From NCBI GenBank assembly GCA_963709085.1, contig CAVPVB010000024.1, forward strand, positions 248,001-312,000: a DNA stretch of 64,000 nt, given 5' to 3'. The notes under the pieces were generated by a model. The model saw only the letters and a program-made list of their open reading frames with translations. It did not search any database and had not been told where the DNA came from. Shown piece by piece: positions 57,492 to 64,000 of this stretch. The stretch is from Rhodovastum sp963709085. Its GTDB lineage: Bacteria; Pseudomonadota; Alphaproteobacteria; Acetobacterales; Acetobacteraceae. Position numbers and translations under genes: made by a program. The number at the start of each line of letters is the position of its first letter. Positions within the stretch are counted from its first letter, which is position 1.

Positions 57492-58190
57492 TCAGTCCAG
57501 GGCCGTCATGACAATTGCATCGCCGTCCAGCCAGGCCTGCACGGGCCGGCCGCGCAGGGCCGCATCCATGTCGTCGGCAGTGCGGTAAACGCCGTCGATC
57601 GCGACCAGCTCGGCCTCCAGGCGGCGGCAGAACACCCGCGCCTTCGGATTGCCGGTAAAGCCCGCCACGGCACGGCCACGCAATGTCCCGTACACGTGAA
57701 CTGATCCGCCGGCAAACACTTCGGCGCCGGAGGCGACCGAGCCGAGCACCGTCACATCGCCTTTCGGATAGACCACCGACTGGCCGGAGCGGACGTGATG
57801 GTCAACGACCAGGCCGGTGGCCTCGGCTTCGGCGGCCGGCTCCGCCGCGGCGGCGGGCAGGTCCACCGGGCCGGTGGAACGCCCGCCCGGAATGGCGCGG
57901 CCCCACTCGGCGGCGCCGGCCCAGGAAGGGTCGGCGCCTTCCACCGCCAGGATGCGCAGGCCCCGCCCTTGCAGGGCGCGCACCAAGCCGAGAAGGTCGG
58001 TGTCGTTGGCGGTGACGCCGCCAAGGTCGACCACCACCGGCTTGCTGTCGAGGAAGGTGGGCGAGCGCGCCGCTTGGGCGTCAAGCTCGGCCAGCCACTC
58101 GTCGACCGGCGGCTCCGGCCTCAGCACGAGCACGAGGAAGGAGCGGCCATGGACTCGGAACGCGGATCGGGCGCGGGAATTTGGGGTCAC
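57492..58190 (-). CDS. minC: septum site-determining protein MinC
   Basis: FtsZ polymerisation inhibitor. The 232-residue protein has an N-terminal FtsZ-binding domain (ARSAFRVHGRSFLVLVLRPE), an Ala/Glu/Pro-rich linker and the C-terminal beta-helix (VRSGQSVVYPKGDVTVLGSV, ASGAEVFAGGSVHVYGTLRG, GNPKARVFCRRLEAELVAID) that binds MinD. GTG 58190 is the start. First gene of minCDE, 23 bases ahead of minD. Confidence 0.95.
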   Translation of the reverse strand: MTPNSRARSAFRVHGRSFLVLVLRPEPPVDEWLAELDAQAARSPTFLDSKPVVVDLGGVTANDTDLLGLVRALQGRGLRILAVEGADPSWAGAAEWGRAIPGGRSTGPVDLPAAAAEPAAEAEATGLVVDHHVRSGQSVVYPKGDVTVLGSVASGAEVFAGGSVHVYGTLRGRAVAGFTGNPKARVFCRRLEAELVAIDGVYRTADDMDAALRGRPVQAWLDGDAIVMTALD

Positions 58191-58494
58191 TATCGCCCGG
58201 TATCCGGGTGGGCGCAGAGAATCAATGAAGATTTCAGTCCGCGCACAGGATTTGCGCCTTGACCGATGGGGCGACGCGTTATTCTGCGTTGGTCTGGCGA
58301 GTCACCGCAGCACGGCAAGGCCGGCCCCGCTGCGGCGCGGATCGGTGCCCGGTTCGCCCTGCCACCAGCCGGCGCGCCCGCCCATCCCTGGCTTGAACAG
58401 GGATGGCCGCGGAAATGGGACGCTAACCAATGCGGCTTAGGGGATCTTTCTGCAGCGGGCGCACCTGCCCCCCGCGGCGGAGCAGGAAGACAGC
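58191..58494. other. divergent intergenic region minC / GGDEF-EAL gene
   Basis: About 304 bases that should hold the minCDE and GGDEF-EAL promoters. The one clear structure is a perfect 9-bp hairpin, ccatccctg (58380-58388), loop gcttgaa, cagggatgg (58396-58404). No supported gene. AGGAAG at 58486-58491 is the ribosome-binding site for the rightward gene. Confidence 0.5.
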
Positions 58495-61151
58495 ATGACC
58501 CTTGCCATCTCGGGTCTTTCACGAACGACCCGCATCCTCGCCGCGGTGGAGGCCGCGCTGGCCGTGGGCGCGGTGCTGGCCGCCATTGCCGTCGGCGTGG
58601 AGTTGAAGTTCTCGGCGCGCCAGGACGCCGAGCGCGAGGTGCGAAGGCTGGCCATGGTGCTGGCCGAGCAAACCTCGCGCACGCTCCAGGCGATCGATCT
58701 GGTGCTCACCGACGTGGTGCGGGATGCGGACGACGCGACAACCGCGGACGCGGCACATTTCCGGGCCGTCATGGGAACGGCGGACATGCAGCGCGCCCTC
58801 CGCACCCGGATTGGCGGCCTGCCGCAGGCGGAGGCGATCCTGGTGATCGCCGCCGACGGAATGCTGGTGCTGTCGTCGCGCACCTGGCCGACGCCTGCGT
58901 TCAGCGTGGCCGATCGCGCCTATTTCCAGGCGGCGCGCGATGGGACCTGGCGCACCCCCTTCCTCAGCGAACCCCATAGCAATCGCGAAAACGGCGGCTG
59001 GGTGTTCAATATCGTGCACCCCGTCACCTCCCCTTCGGGCGGGTTTCTGGGCCTGCTGCTGGGATCGATCGATCTCGACTATATCGCCGGATTCCATGCG
59101 GCGATCGGGCTGCCACCGGGCATGAGCATCACGCTGGTGCGCCTGGACGGGGTGGTGCTGACCCATTTCCCGGCCGACATGGCGCGCGATTCCGGCGCCG
59201 CCATCACCGGCATGCGGGAAGACGAGGCCGGCGTGGTCTATGGTCAGAAGCTGGCCAACTTCCCCGCCGCCATCGAGGTCGGCATCAGCCATGCCGCCAT
59301 GTACGCCGACTGGCGCCGGCAGGTGGCGGGGCTCGCCGGCGGCACGGCCTGCGCATTGCTGTGCATATTGCTGCTGCTGCGCGGCCTGGTCTGGCAGTTC
59401 CGCCGGCTGGCCGCGGCGCAGGCCGCCGTCCACGAAAAGTCGCTTCTGTTCCATACCACGCTCGCCAACATGGACCAGGGACTGATGATGGTCACCGCCG
59501 ACCACGAAGTGGCGGTGTGCAACGACCGTGCAATCGCCCTGCTCGGCCTGCCGCGGGAGCTGATGCGCGGCAGGCCCCACTTCAACGCGGTGCTGGAGTG
59601 GCAATGGCAGGCCGGCGAGTTCAGCAGGGACGACGAAGAGATGAACGTGCTGCGCCTGCGCGGCGGCTTCCTGGAACGGCCGCACACCTACGAGCGGCAA
59701 CGGCCGGACGGGACCTGGCTGGAAGTGCGCAGTGTGCCGCTGGCCGGCGGCGGGATGGTGCGCACCTTCACCGATATCACCCAGCGCCGGCTGGCCGACG
59801 AACAGGTGAACTATGCCGCGCATCACGACGCCCTGACCGGACTGAGCAACCGGGCGCGATTCGCCCAGATCCTGGATGATGCGGTGCTGGAAACGGCCGA
59901 GGACGGCAAGGTGCCGGCAGTGCTGTACCTCGACCTCGACCGCTTCAAGCTGGTCAACGACACGCTCGGTCACCGGGCCGGCGACGAGTTGCTGCAACTG
60001 GTCGCGGCGCGCATGCGCGGCGTGATACGCAAGGCAGACACGATGGCCCGCATGGGCGGCGACGAGTTCGCCCTGGTGATGCCCGCGGTGCAGGGCATCG
60101 AGGCGGCCATGGCCGTCGCCAGGCGTCTGCTGCACGTGGTCCGCCAGCCCTACAGCCTGGCCGAAGGCCCGGCCCGCATCGGCGTGTCGATCGGCATCGC
60201 CCGGTTCGGCGACCACGGCGCCAGCGCCGACGAATTGCTGCGCAACGCCGATCTGGCGCTGTACCCGGGCCAAAGCGACCGGGCGCGACACCGCCTGCGT
60301 GTTCGACCCGATGCTGGATGCGCGCACGCATGGCGAGTCTGGTGCTGGCGGGCGCGCTGCAATACGCGCTGCAGGAAAGCCAGTTCACTTTGGCCTACCA
60401 GCCGATCTGGGACATCCGCGCGAATGTCGTGGTCGGCGCCGAAGCGCTGCTGCGCTGGCAGCATCCGACCCGGGGCACCATCTCGCCGGCCGATTTCATC
60501 CCGCTGGCCGAGCGCACCGGGCTGATCGTGCCGCTCGGCCGCTGGGCGTTGCAGGCCGCCTGCGAGGAGGCGCTGACCTGGGCCAGCCCGGTGAGCGTCT
60601 CGGTCAACGTGGCACCGACGCAGCTGCACCGGCGCGAGATGGTCGAGGAAGTGCGCGAAGTGCTCGCGGCCACCGGCCTCTTGCCCGGGCGCCTGAAGCT
60701 GGAAATCACCGAAAGCCAGCTTCTGGAGGAAACCGACGAGGTAATCGGGGTGATGGCCGGACTGCGCGACCTGGGCGTGCGGCTGGCGCTGGACGATTTC
60801 GGCACCGGCCATTCAAGCCTCAGCACGCTGCGCGCCTTTCCGTTCTCTGACCTCAAGATCGATCGCTGCTTCACCCAGGGCATCGTGCATGACCCGCGCT
60901 CGCGCGGGTTGCTGGAGGCGATCCTGCAGGTCTGCCGGGTGATGGAACTGGATTGCGTCGCCGAGGGCGTGGAGACCGAGGAGCAGCTAACCCTGGTTCG
61001 CAACCTGGGCTGCACGCACGCCCAGGGCTATCTGATCGGCCGGCCGGAGCCGGCCGAGGCAATCCGGCGCACGTTGTGGCGCACCGCCTCGCACAGCCGG
61101 CAAATGCCGCCCGGCATGGCCGATGCCGCCCCTATCGGGGCCGCGCGCTGA
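58495..61151 (+). CDS. membrane-bound bifunctional diguanylate cyclase/phosphodiesterase (frameshifted)
   Basis: c-di-GMP signalling protein. Layout: TM1 (about 12-35), periplasmic Cache-like sensor (about 40-275, with ADRAYFQAARDGTWRTPFLS), TM2 (CALLCILLLLRGLVWQF), a PAS_7-like domain (FHTTLANMDQGLMMVTADHE), GGDEF (HHDALTGLSNRARFAQIL, MARMGGDEFALVMP) and EAL (FTLAYQPIWDIRANVVVGAE, ALLRWQHPTRG, DDFGTGHSSLSTLRAF). GGDEF and EAL catalytic motifs are both intact. Two breaks: near 60268, an extra c in tacccgggcc, and near 60333, an extra base before atggcgagt; each moves the frame by one. The domains on either side are complete, so sequence error is likely. Divergent from minC, convergent with the ArsR gene. 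Confidence 0.88.
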
Positions 61152-61167
61152 CGCCCCGCCGCCAGCG

Positions 61168-61503
61168 TCAGCCTTCGCCGGGGCCGGCGCAGAACATGCC
61201 GTGCAGCGTCTGCAGGATGGTCCGCACCCGGTCAGAGGCGATGCGGTAATAGATCGTCGTCGCCTCCCGCCGGGTCGCCACCAGCCCCTCCTCGCGCAGC
61301 GTGCCGAGATGGCGCGACAGATTGGATTGGGTGAGGCCAAGGCGCCGGCTGAGCTCGCCGGCGGAAATCTCGCCCTCGACCAGCGAGCATAGCACCATGA
61401 GGCGGTGCCGGTTGGCGATTGAGCGCAGGAACGACTCCGCCGCCGTGGCATGCGCCTCCAGCTCGCTGGCCGGAGACAGCTCGATCACGTCCTGATGCAC
61501 CAT
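61168..61503 (-). CDS. ArsR-family repressor, BigR/SqrR (persulfide-sensor) type
   Basis: A 111-residue winged-helix repressor. Core motif: LMVLCSLVEGEISAGELSRR followed by LGLTQSNLSRHLGTLREEGL and the wing RREATTIYYRI. It lacks the metal-binding ELCVCD motif. Instead it has two cysteines, C39 in VLCSLVEGE and C105 in HGMFCAGPGEG, whose position matches the redox pair of BigR and SqrR (C41/C107 in SqrR), which sense sulfide and persulfide. ATG 61503 has AAGGAG at good spacing; the longer frame to 61572 begins upstream of the likely promoter. A perfect palindrome overlaps that promoter, suggesting autorepression. Target genes outside the window would decide the role. Confidence 0.85.
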   Translation of the reverse strand: MVHQDVIELSPASELEAHATAAESFLRSIANRHRLMVLCSLVEGEISAGELSRRLGLTQSNLSRHLGTLREEGLVATRREATTIYYRIASDRVRTILQTLHGMFCAGPGEG

Positions 61504-61549
61504 CGCGACTCCTTTGTCCGGACGGCGGCTCCAGGATAGCTGGTCCGCC

Positions 61550-61571
61550 TGCGTATTTGACATTATACGCA
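61550..61571 (-). promoter_or_regulatory. ArsR promoter -10 with overlapping perfect palindrome
   Basis: tgcgtat (61550-61556), eight bases, atacgca (61565-61571) is a perfect 7-bp inverted repeat. On the minus strand TATAAT occupies 61567-61562, inside it, with a CTTGCC about 16 bases upstream as a weak -35. The site is about 50 bases ahead of the ArsR ATG, where a self-repressing operator is expected. Confidence 0.55.
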
Positions 61572-61619
61572 ATCAAAGCGCCGGGCAAGATCAGAGTAAC
61601 GAAGAGCAACCGAACGACC

Positions 61620-61650
61620 AAAGGCCAGGGAGAAATTCCCCCCGGCCTTT
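61620..61650. terminator. hairpin between ArsR promoter and rpoH
   Basis: aaaggcc (61620-61626) pairs with ggccttt (61644-61650), extended by ggg/ccc. The plus side is followed by cttcatc rather than a T-run. It lies between the rpoH terminator and the ArsR gene, both leftward. Confidence 0.45.
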
Positions 61651-61689
61651 CTTCATCTGATGATTGTCCGGGGCGGCAAATCACTAACT

Positions 61690-61717
61690 CCCGAGGGGGT
61701 AAGCAGCCCCCCTCGGG
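61690..61717 (-). terminator. hairpin terminator downstream of rpoH
   Basis: cccgaggggg (61690-61699) and ccccctcggg (61708-61717) form a perfect 10-bp stem with an eight-base loop, 33 bases after the rpoH stop on the minus strand. The T-tract after it is weak. Confidence 0.6.
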
Positions 61718-61750
61718 ATAACAATTATCTCAGCGCCTCAAAAGCCCAGA

Positions 61751-62647
61751 TCAGGCCGCGCGGACGGAAGCCGCCTGGCGGCGCTGCTCGGCGACCTGCG
61801 CGTGCATGGCCTTTTGGAGTTTCTCGAAAGCGCGCACCTCAATCTGGCGCACCCGTTCGCGGGAGATGTTGTACTGCTGGGACAGATCCTCGAGCGTGGT
61901 CGGATTATCCTTCAGCCGACGCTCGATCAGGATATGCCGCTCGCGCTCGTTGAGCGTCGTCAAGGCACCGGAGAGCAGGGCCTTGCGTCCGGACAGTTCC
62001 TCGTGCTCGCCGATCGAGGTTTCCTGGCTCTCGGATTCGTCGACCAACCAATCCTGCCACTCGCCCTCGCTGTCGGCGCGGACGGGCGCGTTCAGGCTGT
62101 GGTCGGGAGCCGAAAGGCGGCGATTCATGCTCACCACGTCCTGCTCGGGCACGTCGAGAACGCGGGCGATCTTGGCCACCTGCTCGGGCTGCAGATCACC
62201 GTCGTCGATCGCCTGCATCTGGCCCTTCAGCCGGCGCAAATTGAAGAACAGCTTCTTCTGCGCCGCCGTGGTGCCCATTTTCACCAGCGACCAGGAATGC
62301 AGGATGTATTCTTGTATGGCGGCACGAATCCACCACATAGCATAAGTAGCAAGACGGAAACCGCGGTCCGGGTCGAACCGTTTGACCGCCTGCATCATGC
62401 CGACATTGCCTTCGCTGATCAGCTCACCCAGCGGCAGGCCGTAACCGCGATAGCCCATGGCGATCTTGGCAACCAAACGAAGATGGGATGTGACCAGCTT
62501 GTGAGCCGCCGCCATGTCTTCATGGTCGCGCCACCGCTTGGAGAGGGAAAGTTCCTCTTCCGGGGTCAGCATCGGGAATTTGCGGATCTCCTGAAGATAC
62601 CGCGACAGGTTGCCCTCGGGGGCGACGTTGATGATAGAAGCGGCCAC
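61751..62647 (-). CDS. rpoH: RNA polymerase sigma-32 factor RpoH
   Basis: Heat-shock sigma factor of 298 residues. It begins at GTG 62647 (AASIINVAPEGNLSRYLQEI), with AAAGGAG six bases upstream; the longer frame from 62863 reads the leader. Sigma regions 2.1-2.4 (LVAKIAMGYRGYGLPLGELI, FDPDRGFRLATYAMWWIRAA), the RpoH box QKKLFFNLRR and region 4 (LEDLSQQYNISRERVRQIEV) are intact. A sigma70-like promoter lies about 205 bases upstream, leaving a long leader that could be temperature-responsive. A hairpin terminator follows. Confidence 0.96.
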   Translation of the reverse strand: MAASIINVAPEGNLSRYLQEIRKFPMLTPEEELSLSKRWRDHEDMAAAHKLVTSHLRLVAKIAMGYRGYGLPLGELISEGNVGMMQAVKRFDPDRGFRLATYAMWWIRAAIQEYILHSWSLVKMGTTAAQKKLFFNLRRLKGQMQAIDDGDLQPEQVAKIARVLDVPEQDVVSMNRRLSAPDHSLNAPVRADSEGEWQDWLVDESESQETSIGEHEELSGRKALLSGALTTLNERERHILIERRLKDNPTTLEDLSQQYNISRERVRQIEVRAFEKLQKAMHAQVAEQRRQAASVRAA

Positions 62648-62848
62648 GTCAGACTCCTTTCGTCCGATCGGCTTGAGTCCCACCCTTGATGGCGCGGGAG
62701 GTGGGCCGGTTGGGCTTGCCCGGCCCGGGTAGGGCCGGCGGGGTCCTGGAAACGATCCTTTCGCCCCGGTTTGCGCCCCAGCTTTGGCAGCACGCACCGG
62801 TCGATCGAGCGACGTGGGCACCCCCCGCACGTCACTATCTACGGTGCT

Positions 62849-62877
62849 GGTATACCGGATCAACCGCCCTGGGTCAA
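62849..62877 (-). promoter_or_regulatory. putative rpoH promoter
   Basis: On the minus strand TTGACC (62877-62872), 17 bases, TATACC (62854-62849). Five of six bases in -35 and four in -10 match the sigma70 consensus. The predicted start leaves a leader of about 195 bases before the GTG, rich in GC hairpins (for example ggccggttgggcttgcccgg region, 62703-62722). Confidence 0.55.
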
Positions 62878-62912
62878 TAATCAGGACTAGTTAAGTCGGG
62901 ATTAAGTTTCCG

Positions 62913-63935
62913 TTATCGCACCGCGGGTTCCGCGCCGGTGTTTTCCTTGATTCCCAATACCAGACGGTCGAGCAACGCCTGCATGTCGGCCGGCGGGGGG
63001 GTGCGGAAGCTGAGCGCCACGCCGGTGCGCGGATGGCTGAAGCCGAGCCGCGTCGCATGCAGGGCCTGACGGGGGAAATCGAGCAAGGCGCGCCGCGCCG
63101 GCTCATCGAGGATGCGGGCGCCGGCGGGAATGCGGCGCAGGTAGAGCGGGTCGCCGACCACGGGGTGTCCGCGGCTGGCGAGGTGGACGCGGATCTGGTG
63201 GGTGCGGCCGGTGGCCAGCCGCACTTCCAGCAGCGCGACGGCGGCCTGGTGGTGACCGAGCGTCCGGTAGCGGGTCAGGGCGGGCTTGCCGCCGCGGCTG
63301 ACCACGGCCATGCGCTTGCGGTCGCGCGGATCGCGGCCGATCGCCCCTTCGATCTCGCCGGCGGCCGGGTTCGGCAGGCCCCAGCAGAGGGCCAGATAGG
63401 CGCGGTCGAGGTCGCGGGCGGCGAAGGCGGCGGCCAGGGTGGCCAGCGCCTGTTCGGTCTTGGCCACCACCATGACGCCGGAGGTGTCCTTGTCGAGTCG
63501 GTGGACAATGCCCGGGCGTTTCTCGCCGCCGATGCCGGGCAGGGTATCGCCGCAATGGGCGAGCAGGGCGTTGACCAGGGTGCCGTCCTCGTTGCCCGGC
63601 GCGGGGTGGACGACCAGGCCGGGCGGCTTGTCGAGCACCAGCAGGTCGGCATCCTCGTAGAGGATCGGGAAGGGGATGGCCTGCGGACGCGGCGTGGCGG
63701 ACACCGGCGCCGGCGGGGCCAGCCGGTAGAGCGCGCCGGGGCGGACGGATTCGGAGGCCTGGGTGATGCGGGTGCCGTCGCGGCTGGCGTGGCCGGCCTC
63801 GATGAGGGTCTTCACCCGGGAGCGGGACAAAGCGGGGATGTGCTCGGCGAAGAAGCTGTCAACGCGCTGCCCGGCGGCCCCGGGTGGGGCGAGCGCCGCG
63901 TGGACGATTGCGTCGGGGCCGGTTTCGTCGGACAT
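62913..63935 (-). CDS. RluA-family pseudouridine synthase (RluC/RluD-like)
   Basis: Isomerises uridine in 23S rRNA. The protein of 340 residues has an N-terminal S4 domain (GQRVDSFFAEHIPALSRSRV, KTLIEAGHASRDG), then ILYEDADLLVLDKPPGLVVH, catalytic-aspartate motif RPGIVHRLDKDTSGVMVVAK, and LATGRTHQIRVHLASRGHPV. ATG 63935 (MSDETGPDAIVHAAL) is the start; the frame to 63986 has no homology. It is leftward; about 265 bases to its left the rpoH leader begins. RluD-like specificity is likely but not certain. Confidence 0.9.
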   Translation of the reverse strand: MSDETGPDAIVHAALAPPGAAGQRVDSFFAEHIPALSRSRVKTLIEAGHASRDGTRITQASESVRPGALYRLAPPAPVSATPRPQAIPFPILYEDADLLVLDKPPGLVVHPAPGNEDGTLVNALLAHCGDTLPGIGGEKRPGIVHRLDKDTSGVMVVAKTEQALATLAAAFAARDLDRAYLALCWGLPNPAAGEIEGAIGRDPRDRKRMAVVSRGGKPALTRYRTLGHHQAAVALLEVRLATGRTHQIRVHLASRGHPVVGDPLYLRRIPAGARILDEPARRALLDFPRQALHATRLGFSHPRTGVALSFRTPPPADMQALLDRLVLGIKENTGAEPAVR

Positions 63936-63984
63936 GCCGCGGTTGAAATACCCCGGATGGCGGGGCGGGTGGAGGGGTAAGGGC

Positions 63985-64000
63985 ATGCGCAGGATTTTGG
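63985..64000 (+). CDS. possible start of a rightward gene (truncated by window end)
   Basis: ATG 63985 is preceded by GGAGGGG at 63970-63976 and opens MRRIL before the window ends. Divergent from the pseudouridine synthase gene. Five codons are too few to identify a product, so only the start signal is noted. Confidence 0.35.

Noticed and set aside
61557..61562. Plus-strand TTGACA as a rightward promoter
   Set aside because: No -10 at 16-18 bases downstream and no rightward gene follows; the hexamer lies inside the ArsR palindrome.

Overview
The window is high-GC, gene-dense chromosomal DNA from an alphaproteobacterium. A SUF operon headed by an Rrf2 regulator, a petABC cytochrome bc1 operon, hflK-hflC-Do protease, minCDE, rpoH with the alphaproteobacterial RpoH box, and a fused shikimate kinase/3-dehydroquinate synthase together suggest Acetobacteraceae (Rhodospirillales). 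The class is well supported; the family is an inference.

Layout. 1-4.7 kb: aminotransferase end, homoserine dehydrogenase, glpX and recJ, all rightward. 4.7-5.2 kb: an AT-rich island with insertion-sequence relics. 5.2-16 kb: a CLC transporter, a denD-like dehydrogenase, dpaL, two short-chain dehydrogenases, an acyl-CoA synthetase, an intracellular PHA depolymerase and a thiolase. 16-21.5 kb: aroKB, a tiny membrane protein, xerD, accA and a 14-TM efflux pump. 21.6-22.5 kb: tRNA-Gly(GCC), tRNA-Lys(CTT) and a small membrane protein. 22.7-28 kb: a DUF2950/DUF3300 pair, a DUF4010 membrane protein and mtnP. 28-38.6 kb: petABC, hemF, hflK-hflC-protease, an Mrp ATPase and a carotenoid oxygenase. 38.7-46.3 kb: a sugar kinase, a GH15 glucanase, a secreted Pro/Tyr-rich protein, an alpha/beta hydrolase, a DEAD-box helicase and an RNA methyltransferase. 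46.3-52.8 kb: the complete leftward suf operon. 52.9-64 kb: Nudix hydrolase, an orphan RTX-like protein, an NsrR-like regulator, minCDE, a GGDEF-EAL protein, a persulfide-sensor-type ArsR repressor, rpoH and a RluA-family pseudouridine synthase.

Functional links. Four genes between 10 and 16 kb could mobilise polyhydroxyalkanoate. The suf genes form a full iron-sulfur assembly line, and an Mrp/ApbC carrier is encoded elsewhere in the window; bc1, Rieske and the RNA methyltransferase are likely clients. The Do protease and HflKC form an envelope quality-control operon.

Three non-genic features stand out. First, eight copies of a modular palindromic intergenic element, up to about 220 bp, most of which sit on or within a few bases of stop codons. 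Second, a 17-bp tandem array at 42813-42898 in which each full unit carries an SD-like GGAG followed by ATG, ending at the start of the hydrolase gene. Third, several genes (aminotransferase, hom, DUF3300, DUF2950, hflC, GGDEF-EAL) are broken by small indels while the protein stays conserved on both sides; this looks more like sequence error than gene decay.
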